Positions 6,609 to 14,943 of a stretch of DNA of 26,626 nt are shown here, piece after piece (the stretch's first letter is position 1; each line of letters opens with the position of its first letter). The stretch comes from Pirellulales bacterium (GTDB lineage: Bacteria > Planctomycetota > Planctomycetia > Pirellulales > JAICIG01). The stretch is taken from the NCBI GenBank assembly GCA_025924495.1, contig JAICIG010000039.1:1-26626 (forward strand), written 5' to 3'. Under the pieces are notes generated by a model that was given only the letters and a program-made list of their open reading frames with translations, made no database searches and had not been told where the DNA came from. A program made the position numbers and the translations under genes.

Positions 6609-8024
6609 ATGGCAACTACGGTCAAACCGACGAATCTCCGCGAGCTGCGCGAAAGCGGCTGGGTCTCCAAGACGGTCAAACGCGAAATCTACGACAACTT
6701 CCTGGCCATGTTGGCCCAAGGGGAGGAGCTGTTCCCCGGCATCATCGGGTACGAGAACACGGTGATCCCCGAGATCAACCTGGCCCTGATTGCCCAGCAC
6801 GACATGCTGTTTCTGGGGGAGAAGGGACAGGCCAAGAGCCGCATCATGCGGCTCTTGAGTCGATTCTTGGACGAGGAGATCCCCTATATTGACCTGCCCG
6901 AGGCGCCAGTGCATGACGACCCGTACCGGCCGATTAGCAGCGTTTGCCGGCGCTTTGTGGCCAGCGTGCCCGAAGATCAGGTGCCGATTGCCTGGTGGCC
7001 GCGCGACGAGCGATATGCCGAACGCCTGGCGCCGGGTACGAAGTTCGCCGACATCATCGGCGAGATCGACCCGGCCAAGTTGGCCGGCGGCACGAGCATG
7101 TCGGCCGAAGAGGCGTTGCACTTCGGCCTGATTCCCCGCATGCACCGCGGCATCTTCGCCATGAACGAGTTGCCAGAACTCGACGAGCTAGTGCAGGTCG
7201 GCCTGTTCAACATCTTGGAAGAACGCGACGTGCAAATTCGCGGCTATCCGATCAAGTTCGACATCGACGTGCTGATTCTCTTCTCCGCCAACCCCTCGAC
7301 CTATAACCGCAGCGGCAAGGTGATTCCGCAATTGAAGGATCGCATCGGCTCGGTAATCCACACGCATTATCCGCGCGAGCGCGATCAAGGCATCGCCATC
7401 ATGGAACAGGAGGCGGGCATTGATCTGGGCGGCGACTTCCCGGTCGTCGTCCCCTATTTCATGCGGCAGATCGTGGAAGAGTTGAGCATCGCCGCCAGAA
7501 AGTCGAAGTACATCGATCACCAGTCGGGCGTGAGCGCGCGGTTCAGCATCGCCAACTACCGCACCATGGTCGCCAGCGCTCGGCAGCGCGGGGCCCGTCT
7601 GGGCGAACGGCCGGCCGTACCGCGGATCAGCGATCTCGGGCACCTCTATTCCTCGTCGCTCGGCAAGCTGGAACTGGACATGATGGGCAGCCATCAACTT
7701 TCCGAGCGGCAAGTGCTCGATTCGATCCTGGCCGAAGCGATCAAGAACGTGTTCGAGGAGTACGTCGACAAGCACGGGCTCGAAGAGATTGGCCACATTT
7801 TTCGCCAAGGCGTGAAAATTGAAGTGGGCGATCTGTTGCCCTCAAGCGTCTACGCCGAGCGACTCAATCGCGTGCCGCCGGCCTGGGACAAGGCGTTCGA
7901 AGTGAATGCTTCCAGCGATCCGGCCGTGCGCGCATCATGCGTTGAATTCGTGCTCGCCGGCCTCTACGCCACCGACCGAATCTCACGAGCGCAGCACCAT
8001 GGGCGGATTGTGTACGAGACGTAA
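6609..8024 (+). CDS. MoxR/magnesium-chelatase-like AAA+ ATPase
   Basis: The 471-aa protein is a helix-2-insert-type AAA+ ATPase related to ChlI/BchI. Walker A is GEKGQAKS (70-77), with the final Gly of the usual GxGKS replaced by Ala; Lys76 and Ser77 remain. Walker B is [13 protein letters not shown] (N186-E187). [23 protein letters not shown] (about 220-242) matches the sensor-1/chelatase insert region. The family normally pairs with a VWA-domain partner to remodel or load metals into target proteins; that partner is encoded at 9160-10860. The target is unknown. No good ribosome site sits right before ATG 6609. A stem-loop overlaps the stop codon, which may lower downstream expression. Confidence 0.88.
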   Translation: MATTVKPTNLRELRESGWVSKTVKREIYDNFLAMLAQGEELFPGIIGYENTVIPEINLALIAQHDMLFLGEKGQAKSRIMRLLSRFLDEEIPYIDLPEAPVHDDPYRPISSVCRRFVASVPEDQVPIAWWPRDERYAERLAPGTKFADIIGEIDPAKLAGGTSMSAEEALHFGLIPRMHRGIFAMNELPELDELVQVGLFNILEERDVQIRGYPIKFDIDVLILFSANPSTYNRSGKVIPQLKDRIGSVIHTHYPRERDQGIAIMEQEAGIDLGGDFPVVVPYFMRQIVEELSIAARKSKYIDHQSGVSARFSIANYRTMVASARQRGARLGERPAVPRISDLGHLYSSSLGKLELDMMGSHQLSERQVLDSILAEAIKNVFEEYVDKHGLEEIGHIFRQGVKIEVGDLLPSSVYAERLNRVPPAWDKAFEVNASSDPAVRASCVEFVLAGLYATDRISRAQHHGRIVYET

Positions 8025-8043
8025 GCAAGCGTCCTCGCTTGCT
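8024..8043 (+). terminator. Stem-loop overlapping the ATPase stop codon
   Basis: AGCAAGCG-tcct-CGCTTGCT is a perfect 8-bp stem with a 4-base loop, starting on the last base of the TAA stop. Only a short CGTTT follows, so it may be a weak terminator or an mRNA 3' stabiliser between the ATPase and the downstream genes. Confidence 0.5.
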
Positions 8044-8210
8044 CGTTTCCGCGCAGGTCCGGCGGGCGGCGTCGACGGATGTAAGGCGAGCGACGCGGCG
8101 CTCGCCCGCGCCAATTTGGCAGCGGCGAGGCGTTGGGAATAGAATGGGAAAAGGCTTTTGAGCGGGAATCGCGGCCGTCAGGCGAAAGGGGCGGGAAAGG
8201 ACCATGCTCG

Positions 8211-8603
8211 ATGCGCTGGACTCTTTCGGCAATGTTGCTGGCCGTCGCGATCGTGGTTTCTGGCCTGGGCATTTATCGTGGTTTTTGGGATCCGGCGCAC
8301 CCCAACCATCCCATTCTGCTGGGGGCATATTTGATCTTGGTGTGCGTGTCGGCCACGGCGGCCGTCTTTGGCCGATCGACGTTACGAGGAACCTTTTTCG
8401 GAGTCGCTGTGTTCGGGACGGCATATTTGATTTGCGTCCTTCAGGGCGGTTTTGGATTAGATACGATCCACGACGCCGATTGGCTGGCGAGAAACACGAA
8501 AATCGGATTCGCGCTCTTGGGCGTTTCGTTGCTCGCATCGCAATTGCTCGTCATCACGGTGCGCCCGACCGCCGCGCCGTCTCGCGAGCAAGAACTACAT
8601 TGA
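8211..8603 (+). CDS. Small four-helix membrane protein
   Basis: I do not recognise a named family. The 131-aa protein has four hydrophobic segments: LSAMLLAVAIVVSGLGIY (about 5-22), ILLGAYLILVCVSATAAVF (36-54), GTFFGVAVFGTAYLICVL (60-77) and IGFALLGVSLLASQLLVITV (99-118). A polar loop with DADWLARNTK precedes the last helix, and the tail is short and charged. ATG 8211 is chosen over 8133 because AAAGGA lies about 9 bases upstream and the extra 26 residues are hydrophilic and unlike a signal. It sits between the ATPase and the toxin-antitoxin pair, 13 bases before the antitoxin, so it probably shares their transcript. Confidence 0.72.
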   Translation: MRWTLSAMLLAVAIVVSGLGIYRGFWDPAHPNHPILLGAYLILVCVSATAAVFGRSTLRGTFFGVAVFGTAYLICVLQGGFGLDTIHDADWLARNTKIGFALLGVSLLASQLLVITVRPTAAPSREQELH

Positions 8604-8616
8604 ACGAGGTCCATTC

Positions 8617-8862
8617 ATGAATACCGATGCGGAGAACCTGTATCAGGCGGCGCTGAAGCTATCCGGAGACGAGCGCTATCATCTCGCTTACCGGCTGCTG
8701 GAAAGCATCGAAGGCCAGCGCGATCCGGATTATGAGGAGGCGTGGAGCAAAGAGATCACTCGACGGATTGAAGAAGTCGAGCGTGGCGCCGTACAAACCG
8801 TTTCCTGGGAACAGGTGAAAAGGATGATTCACGAGGCGCGTCATGGCAGCACGAAGCCTTGA
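8617..8862 (+). CDS. Addiction module antitoxin, RelB/PF09720-like
   Basis: The 81-aa acidic protein matches the short 'addiction module component' antitoxins. It has an N-terminal amphipathic helix (LYQAALKLSGDERYHLAYRLLESI), an Asp-rich turn, and the typical EAWSKEITRRIEEVERGAVQTVSWEQVKRMI segment that binds the toxin. It overlaps the following toxin gene by 20 bases, the usual translationally coupled arrangement. Such antitoxins normally also repress their own operon, but no own operator was identified here because the gene lies only 13 bases after the membrane-protein gene. Confidence 0.88.
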   Translation: MNTDAENLYQAALKLSGDERYHLAYRLLESIEGQRDPDYEEAWSKEITRRIEEVERGAVQTVSWEQVKRMIHEARHGSTKP

Positions 8863-9160
8863 TTTTCATCCAGAGGCCGCGCTGGAAATCTCTTCGTCGA
8901 TCAAATGGTATATGGAACAAAGCGAAACTGCGGCGGACGGTTTTATCGCTGAGTTGAACGGCCGATTGATCGCTGTGCTTGAGGATCCATACCGTTTCGC
9001 GAACTATCTTCATCGCACTAGATACGCGCTGTTCGATCGCTATCCCTATCTCATTGTCTTCAAGGTTTACGGCGCCTTGGTACGGATTTACGCCGTCGCC
9101 CATACAAGCCGTCGCCCCGGTTATTGGGCGAACCGCCGCTTCGACATGGAGGCTTCCTAG
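8843..9160 (+). CDS. RelE/ParE superfamily toxin
   Basis: The 105-aa protein has the RelE/ParE fold pattern. An N-terminal strand (LDFHPEAALEISSSIKWY) leads to a helical hairpin (SETAADGFIAELNGRLIAVLEDP), then strands containing RYALFDRYPYLIVFKVYGALVRIYAVAHTSRRPGYW. The R-x-L-x-x-x-P-Y-x-I-x-F and AVAHxxRRPGYW elements are typical of ParE-like members, which poison gyrase; RelE-like mRNA cleavage cannot be excluded. It overlaps the antitoxin by 20 bases. Its stop TAG overlaps the GTG start of the VWA gene by one base, tying the toxin-antitoxin pair into the ATPase/VWA operon. Confidence 0.9.
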   Translation: MAARSLDFHPEAALEISSSIKWYMEQSETAADGFIAELNGRLIAVLEDPYRFANYLHRTRYALFDRYPYLIVFKVYGALVRIYAVAHTSRRPGYWANRRFDMEAS

Positions 9161-10860
9161 TGTCCGCTCGCCAGCCGCTTGGCGGCATCATTCATACGTA
9201 CCAGAAGTACGATCCGAAGAGTTTTCCCAGCCCGACGCAGCCGCCGCCGGATGTCGTGTCATCGGCGTTCGATCATCTGCTGGCCTACGGCGACATTCGC
9301 GAGCTGACGGAAGAAGAGCTGGCCCGCGCCGTGCATCTCGATGCCAGCCAGATCGCCGGACTGGGGCCGAGCCTCGATGCGCTCCGCGAAATGCTGCTGG
9401 AACGCAAACGGCGAATTCTGGAAACCTATGAAACAAAGCAGGTTCTTGAGACCGCTCGGCGCGATTATCGCGCCGCGGGCGAATCGCTCAAACCGCCCAA
9501 GCCATTGCGCGGTCTCTATGAAAAGGCCTTCGAGCAAGAGCAACTCCGCGAGTTGGAGCAGCTTTGGTATCGCGCCGGCGGCGAGCGTTCGGCCTTTGCC
9601 GGGCAGTTGTTGAAACTCGTCGAACATTTGAGCGACAAATATCAGGTCGATGAACTGGCCGGCAAGTACGAGTTCACGGGCCGCCAGCCATTGACTGTTC
9701 CTCAGGCACTTGCCACCAAAGAAGAGCTGGAGCAGATTGATCAGCTTCTCAAGCAATTGGAAGAAGCGGCCCGCACCGCTCAGATCGGCATTATCGACAT
9801 GGAGCAGTTGGCTCAGTTTGCGCAGCCCGGCGACATGGAGCGGCTGGCGGCGCTGCAGGAGCAAGTCGACAACTACATTCGCGAGTTGGCCGAACGGCAA
9901 GGTCTGGAACGGGGCAAGCGCGGCTTTCAACTCACGCCCAAGGCGTATCGCCTGTTTCAAGGCAAGCTGCTCGAACAGATCTTCAGCCAATTGCAGGCCG
10001 CGCGCAGCGGGCGGCATCAAGTTCCAGTCGTTGGCGAATGCGCCGTCGAATTACAGCAGACGAAGCCGTACGAGTTCGGCGACTCGGTCGCCAACATGGA
10101 CATTCCCGCGTCGTTCACCAACGCCATGATCCGCGGCGGCGCCTCGCTGCCGGTCCGGTTAAAGCCGGAGGACATTGAGATCCACCGTACGCGCAATACG
10201 CCAAAGTGCGCCACGGTAGTACTGATGGATATGAGCGGTTCGATGCGCTACGGCGGGCTGTACGTGAATGTCAAACGGATGGGGCTCGCGCTCGACGGCT
10301 TGATTCGCCGCGAATATCCCGGCGACTTCGTACAGTTTTTGGAGATGTACACGTTCGCCAAGCCTCGCGCCCCGGGCGAAATCGTGAACCTGATGCCGAA
10401 GCCGCCGACGATTTACGATCCGATCGTGCGATTGAAAGTCGACATGAGCCAGGAGGACATCAGCGAGTTTCAAGTGCCGTGGCACTTCACGAACATTCAG
10501 CACGGCTTGCAGCTTTCTCGCAAGTTCCTGGCTGCGCAGGACACGCCCAATCGGCAGGTGATCTTGATCACCGACGGCCTGCCGACCGCGCACTTCGAAG
10601 GCTCGATGTTGTACTTACTCTACCCGCCGCACCCGGCGACCGAGGCCGCCACCCTGCGCGAAGGGCAGCTTTGCCGCCGCGAAAACATCACGATCAACAT
10701 CTTCTTGCTACAGAGCCGGTCGCAATCGCTCGAAGACGTGCGGTTCGCCCAGCGGCTGGCCGAATCGACCAAAGGTCGTGTCTTTTTCACCGCCGGCAAG
10801 GACCTCGACCGCTACGTCGTCTGGGATTACGTCAACCGCCGCCGCTCCATCGTCTCGTAG
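9160..10860 (+). CDS. VWA domain protein, partner of the MoxR-like ATPase
   Basis: The 566-aa protein has a long helical, Gln/Glu-rich N-terminal half (about 50-300) with coiled-coil character. A C-terminal von Willebrand A domain follows, with MIDAS motif LMDMSGSM (Asp357, Ser359, Ser361) and the later acidic residue in LITDGLPT (about 472). VWA proteins of this type act with MoxR/ChlI-type AAA+ ATPases and bind the substrate through a metal at the MIDAS site. The GTG at 9160 is chosen over ATG 9124 because GGAGG lies 7 bases upstream; the longer start would sit inside the toxin gene. It overlaps the toxin stop by one base. Its own stop TAG lies in a tandem repeat. Confidence 0.9.
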   Translation: MSARQPLGGIIHTYQKYDPKSFPSPTQPPPDVVSSAFDHLLAYGDIRELTEEELARAVHLDASQIAGLGPSLDALREMLLERKRRILETYETKQVLETARRDYRAAGESLKPPKPLRGLYEKAFEQEQLRELEQLWYRAGGERSAFAGQLLKLVEHLSDKYQVDELAGKYEFTGRQPLTVPQALATKEELEQIDQLLKQLEEAARTAQIGIIDMEQLAQFAQPGDMERLAALQEQVDNYIRELAERQGLERGKRGFQLTPKAYRLFQGKLLEQIFSQLQAARSGRHQVPVVGECAVELQQTKPYEFGDSVANMDIPASFTNAMIRGGASLPVRLKPEDIEIHRTRNTPKCATVVLMDMSGSMRYGGLYVNVKRMGLALDGLIRREYPGDFVQFLEMYTFAKPRAPGEIVNLMPKPPTIYDPIVRLKVDMSQEDISEFQVPWHFTNIQHGLQLSRKFLAAQDTPNRQVILITDGLPTAHFEGSMLYLLYPPHPATEAATLREGQLCRRENITINIFLLQSRSQSLEDVRFAQRLAESTKGRVFFTAGKDLDRYVVWDYVNRRRSIVS

Positions 10861-11108
10861 GGCGGGCCATTGCCCGCCGGAACCGAGCTCGAGTTTTCAA
10901 TTCAATGAGTTATCGAACGGCGATTGCCGGACGACGCAAACTGCGGGCGTCTTCCCCGGCTGCTGGCGGGCAGTGCAGTCTCGTAGGGTGGGCAATGCCC
11001 ACCGGAACTAAACTCGAATTTCAAATCCAAACCGTTCTTGAGCCTCGATTGCCGGACGACGGAAATTACGGGCGTCTTCCCCGGGGGCTGGCGGACACTG
11101 TCCAGCCC
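10855..11108. repeat. Two tandem imperfect ~126-bp repeats with palindromes
   Basis: Copy 1 begins at 10855 with TCGTAGGGCGGGCC and copy 2 at 10981 with TCGTAGGGTGGGCA. Both continue with a CCGGAAC word, an AT-richer middle, GATTGCCGGACGACG (10922 and 11047) and GGGCGTCTTCCCC. Each starts with a hairpin: GGCGGGC-catt-GCCCGCC (10861-10878) and GGTGGGC-aat-GCCCACC (10987-11003). Copy 2 ends with GGGCTGG/CCAGCCC (11085-11108). Copy 1 supplies the stop codon of the VWA gene. The TAGGGTGGGCAATGCCCACC word resembles interspersed repeats seen in other bacteria (from memory, not searched). The hairpins may act as weak terminators between the convergent genes. Confidence 0.75.
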
Positions 11109-11123
11109 ACGAATAGCCCAGGC

Positions 11124-11459
11124 CTATTTCACTCCCGAGCCCGACTCCACTTCGCGATCGGGCCGCAATAATACGACACCTTGCGAATCGCTGGCGGCCA
11201 ACAACATGCCGTTCGATTCCTCGCCGCGAATCATAGCGGGCTCGAGGTTATTGACGACGATAATCTGCCGACCGACGAGCGCTTCAGGCTCGTAATGCCC
11301 GCGAATGCCGGCCACGATCTGCTTTTCAACGTCGCCGACCTGGATTTGCAATAGCAGCAGCTTGTTGGCGTTTGGATGCTCGCGAGCCGCCAGCACCTTG
11401 GCCACGCGCAGCTCCAGCTTGGCGAAATCGTCGTAACTGACCGGAGGTTTAGGTTCCAT
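11124..11459 (-). CDS. Stand-alone tRNA-binding (EMAP/MetG C-terminal) domain protein
   Basis: The 111-aa product is a single OB-fold tRNA-binding domain like the C-terminal dimerisation domain of methionyl-tRNA synthetase, Trbp111 or CsaA. The pattern LELRVAKVLAAREHPNANKLLLLQIQVGD is followed by IVAGIRGHYEPEALVGRQIIVVNNLEPAMIRGEESNGMLLAA, which is highly conserved in this group. Such proteins bind structured tRNA without strong specificity and can act in trans for MetRS. No synthetase gene is adjacent, so whether it serves a MetRS lacking this domain cannot be told from the window. It is convergent with the VWA gene, separated by the tandem repeat. Confidence 0.9.
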   Translation of the reverse strand: MEPKPPVSYDDFAKLELRVAKVLAAREHPNANKLLLLQIQVGDVEKQIVAGIRGHYEPEALVGRQIIVVNNLEPAMIRGEESNGMLLAASDSQGVVLLRPDREVESGSGVK

Positions 11460-11710
11460 CGTTTCGTTTTGGCGTTTGTGGTGATGAACTGCACAGCGCT
11501 AATCGGCGCTAAGCGGCCAATACTAACGATTCACGTGCCGTATCGGTAGTGCCGCGAATAGTCTGCGCTCTTTCGCCAAGCCGTGCCCCCACTTGAAGAA
11601 CGGCCTGCCTTCAGATAACGTAAGTTGAAGCAGTTTCTATGGATAATGTTAGAGCTGCATTAGCGTTCTTGTCGAAATTCAACCCGGCTTCGGGGCGTTT
11701 TTTACGGCCG

Positions 11711-14560
11711 ATGGCTCATTTCGGGACATCATGGTTGAGCTCGATCCTGCCGGTGGCGGCGGCGCTGGTGTTCGCCTCCGCTTCACTGGCTGCAGAGCTG
11801 GCCGATGCCCGAAAGCTGCTTCAGACCGGCAAGTACGCCGAGGCCGAGGAAGCTTACCAAAAGCTATCTGCTGACGAGCCGGTTCCTGCCGCCCTGGGGT
11901 TGGCTCGCTGTCAGGCGAGCGCGGGTAAGCGTGAGCAGGCGGCGGCGACCTTAAAAGCGGCATTAGCAAAGCAGCCGGAAAAGAAGCCGGACGTCGCAGC
12001 GTTGCAGGCGGAACTGGCCCGGCTGGCTTTCGAGCGCGGCGACCATGCGGCCGCTGAGGAGAGCGCGGCCGCGGCGCTGGAGGCGAATCCGGAAAATCTG
12101 TCGGCCCGCTGGCTGCAGGCGGAGTTATCGCGGCTTTCCGGCAAGCTGGACGACGCCGATGCCGGCTATAAGTGGCTGGTCGATTACTACAACCAGCACG
12201 ACGTGCAGTCGCCCGAAGTTCTCCGCTATATCGGCCTGGGCGCGGCGCAGTTCGCGCGCTGGCATCGCAATAGCAGCCAATTCTCGTTCTTGGTAAACGA
12301 TCTCTACCCTGACGCGCTCAAGGTTGACGAGTCCTACTGGCCGGCGCATCTCGAGACCGGATTGTTATTTCTGGAAAAGTACAACCAGGCCGAAGCCTCG
12401 CGCAGTCTGAAGCAGGCTCTGGCCCTTAATCCAAACGCGGCCGAGACGCACGCGGCCTTGGCGGCGCTGGCGTTGCAGAACTATCAGGTGGAAGAGGCGC
12501 GCCGGCTGATTGACCAGGCGCTCGCCATCAACCCCGAGTTGGTCGAAGCATATGTCTATCGAGCCGATTCGTATCTGGCCAATTATCAAGCGGTCGAAGC
12601 GATCGCGTTCTTGGAGCAGGCCGTCAAACTCAATCCACGATCTGAGCTGGCCCTCGGACGCTTGGCCGCCGTGTATGCGGCCGTTGATGGAACGACGGAC
12701 GACGAAGCAGCAGGCCGGCTTGGCAAATTGCTAGCCGAAGTGAACGAGCGCAATCCCCACGCGGGCGAATTCTACAACGCCATGGCGACGGGGCTCGAAC
12801 TATGCCGCAAGTTTCCGGCGGCCGCTCGTTACTACCGCGAGGCCGTCGAGCGGATGCCGCAACTCACCGAGCCGCGCGGCGCGCTCGGGCTGATGTACAT
12901 GCGCCTGGGGGATGAGGTCGAAGCCAAGAAGCTACTCGACGAGTCGTTCGAAGTCGATCCGTTCAACGTTCGCGTCAGCAACAGCCTGAAGGTACTGGAA
13001 GTGCTCGACGGCTATGCGGTGCAGGAAACCGAGCACTTCGTGTTGAAATTCGATCGCGGGCAGGACGAGATTCTGGCTCACTATGCGGCCAGGCTTCTTG
13101 AACAGGAAGTTTATCCGCAGTTGGTCAAACATTTTGGTTACGAGCCCGGCGGAAAATCGCTGTTCGAGATCTTTTCGCAGGCGCGCCATACGAGCGGCCA
13201 CGGCTGGTTCAGTGCTCGGATGGTTGGTCTGCCGTATGTCGGCACGGTCGGCGCCTGCGCTGGCAAGATGGTCGCCATGGCCAGTCCGAATGGTCTCGAG
13301 AAGAAATTCAACTGGAGCCGCGTGTTGAAACATGAGTTCGTGCACGTGCTCAACTTGCAGCAGACGAACTTTAACATTCCACACTGGTTTACCGAAGCGC
13401 TGGCTGTCGAAAGCGAAGGTTATGCTCGTCCGCAGACTTGGAACGATCTGCTCGCCGAGCGGGTTCCCAGAGGAGAACTTTTTAACCTCGACACGATCAA
13501 TCTGGGATTCGTCCGTCCCAAGTCGGGGCTCGATTGGAACTTCGCCTATTGCCAGGCCCAACTCTATGCTCAGTTCATGCGGGCGGAATATGGCGACGAT
13601 GCGCTGGCCAAAATGTTGACGGCCTATCGCGATAATCTCGAAACACGAGCCGCCTTGAAACGCAGCTTCGGCGTCGAACAGGAACAATTCGAAGAGAAAT
13701 ATCGGGCGTATCTGAACCAGGTTGTCGTGGGCCTGAAGCAACAGCAAAAGTCGGCCGAAATGAATCCTTCGGAATTGGAGCAGGCGCTGGCCGACGATCC
13801 CAATAATGCCGACTTGCTGGCGAAAGCGGCCTATATGCAGTTGCAGCGAAAGGCCTATCCCAAAGCGGCGAAACTCGCAAAGCAGGCGATTGAGCGATCC
13901 CCACGGCACCAACTGGCGACGTATGTCTTGGCGCGCTTAAAGCTGCTGGTGGGTGAAACTGAGGAAGCAGAGAAGCTGCTCGAAGCCTGTCTTGATCGCG
14001 AGGCGCCTCAAGAGAACGTGGTGAACTTGCTGGCCGGCCTGAAATTCAAGGCGCAAGAATATGCCGAGTCCGCACAGCTGTATGAACTGGGCGCCAAGAG
14101 CCAGCCAGGCAATTTGCAATGGACCAAATCGTTGGCCAGAGTTTACCTGACGACTGGCGAGGCGAAAAAGCTAAGGCCTCTGCTCATTCAATTGGCTCAA
14201 GCCGATCCCGACGACCTGGCGGTGCGCAAGAAGCTGACCCAGTTGGCGCTGGCCGAGAAAGATTTTGCCGCCGCGGCGGATTGGGCGAACCAGGCCAATC
14301 AGATCGACGTACAAGACCCGGAGATCCACCGTTTTTGGGCCGAGGCGTTGGCGGGCGGCGAGGAACTTGCCGGCGCGGCAGATGAATACGAAATGGCGAT
14401 CCGGCTCGCCCCGGACGAACCCGGCTATCGAATTGCATTAGCGAATACATGGATTGAAGCTGGTAAGCCCGCCAAAGCGCGACACGTCTTGGAAACCTTA
14501 CTGAAAACGGCGCCGGATCACGCCGGCGCGCGAGCCATGCTGGAGAGCCTTGAACCTTGA
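11711..14560 (+). CDS. TPR-repeat exported protein with peptidase-MA-like gluzincin domain
   Basis: The 949-aa protein has three parts. A signal peptide (SSILPVAAALVFASASLAA) opens it. Two arrays of tetratricopeptide-like repeats lie at about residues 30-440 and 690-945. Between them sits a zinc metalloprotease core of the peptidase-MA type with HEFVH (His541, Glu542, His545) followed by a WFTEALAVE helix that supplies the third ligand. The TPR arrays likely hold protein partners or substrates. ATG 11711 is preferred over 11639 because the extra 24 codons use AGA, TTA and GTT, unlike the rest, and would make the signal unusually long; the ribosome site is weak for both. It opens a tightly packed operon: its TGA overlaps the TTG start of the MazG-like gene. 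Confidence 0.85.
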   Translation: MAHFGTSWLSSILPVAAALVFASASLAAELADARKLLQTGKYAEAEEAYQKLSADEPVPAALGLARCQASAGKREQAAATLKAALAKQPEKKPDVAALQAELARLAFERGDHAAAEESAAAALEANPENLSARWLQAELSRLSGKLDDADAGYKWLVDYYNQHDVQSPEVLRYIGLGAAQFARWHRNSSQFSFLVNDLYPDALKVDESYWPAHLETGLLFLEKYNQAEASRSLKQALALNPNAAETHAALAALALQNYQVEEARRLIDQALAINPELVEAYVYRADSYLANYQAVEAIAFLEQAVKLNPRSELALGRLAAVYAAVDGTTDDEAAGRLGKLLAEVNERNPHAGEFYNAMATGLELCRKFPAAARYYREAVERMPQLTEPRGALGLMYMRLGDEVEAKKLLDESFEVDPFNVRVSNSLKVLEVLDGYAVQETEHFVLKFDRGQDEILAHYAARLLEQEVYPQLVKHFGYEPGGKSLFEIFSQARHTSGHGWFSARMVGLPYVGTVGACAGKMVAMASPNGLEKKFNWSRVLKHEFVHVLNLQQTNFNIPHWFTEALAVESEGYARPQTWNDLLAERVPRGELFNLDTINLGFVRPKSGLDWNFAYCQAQLYAQFMRAEYGDDALAKMLTAYRDNLETRAALKRSFGVEQEQFEEKYRAYLNQVVVGLKQQQKSAEMNPSELEQALADDPNNADLLAKAAYMQLQRKAYPKAAKLAKQAIERSPRHQLATYVLARLKLLVGETEEAEKLLEACLDREAPQENVVNLLAGLKFKAQEYAESAQLYELGAKSQPGNLQWTKSLARVYLTTGEAKKLRPLLIQLAQADPDDLAVRKKLTQLALAEKDFAAAADWANQANQIDVQDPEIHRFWAEALAGGEELAGAADEYEMAIRLAPDEPGYRIALANTWIEAGKPAKARHVLETLLKTAPDHAGARAMLESLEP

Positions 14561-14943
14561 CGAAAGATGCCCCTGCTTCCAATCAGGATTCTTCGCCGCA
14601 CGTGAAACTTTCGGCGGCGACGGGCGCGCCCGCGCCGTCGGAGATGACCATCGGCCAGTTCCAGAGATTAATTCGCGGTATGTATCTCGAAAAAGATCTG
14701 GCGCGCGGGGTTGACGGCACATTCATGTGGCTGATGGAAGAGATCGGCGAGTTGGCCAGTTGTCTGCGCAACGGAACGCATGAAGAACGTCTCGGCGAAT
14801 TTGCCGATGTGCTGGCCTGGTTGACCACGATTGCCAACGTGGTTGGCGTCGACCTGTCGGAAGCCGTCATGCGGAAGTACGGCACGGGCTGTCCCGGTTG
14901 CGGACAGATCATCTGCACCTGCGCCGATGCGGAGAAGCCATGA
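14557..14943 (+). CDS. MazG-like nucleotide pyrophosphohydrolase with Cys-rich tail
   Basis: The 128-aa protein has the all-alpha NTP pyrophosphohydrolase core. WLMEEIGELASCL carries the EExxE metal ligands and GEFADVLAWLTTIAN carries the ExxD pair, about 20 residues apart. MazG-type enzymes hydrolyse NTPs to NMP and pyrophosphate. After KYGTG a tail CPGCGQIICTC provides four Cys suited to one zinc. The TTG at 14557 (overlapping the upstream TGA, GGAG 11 bases before) is the likely start by translational coupling. ATG 14644 (MTIGQFQRL), where the conserved domain begins, is an alternative. The stop overlaps the next start as ATGA. Confidence 0.85.
   Translation: MTKDAPASNQDSSPHVKLSAATGAPAPSEMTIGQFQRLIRGMYLEKDLARGVDGTFMWLMEEIGELASCLRNGTHEERLGEFADVLAWLTTIANVVGVDLSEAVMRKYGTGCPGCGQIICTCADAEKP

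Noticed and set aside
8133..8210. Longer start for the four-helix membrane protein
   Set aside because: The added residues are hydrophilic, and AAAGGA is correctly spaced only for ATG 8211.
12932..13912. 326-codon minus-strand open frame inside the TPR/protease gene
   Set aside because: Its composition (Arg, Gln, Phe, Leu) is typical of the antisense frame of GC-rich coding DNA, and the plus strand holds a clear HEFVH protease and TPRs.
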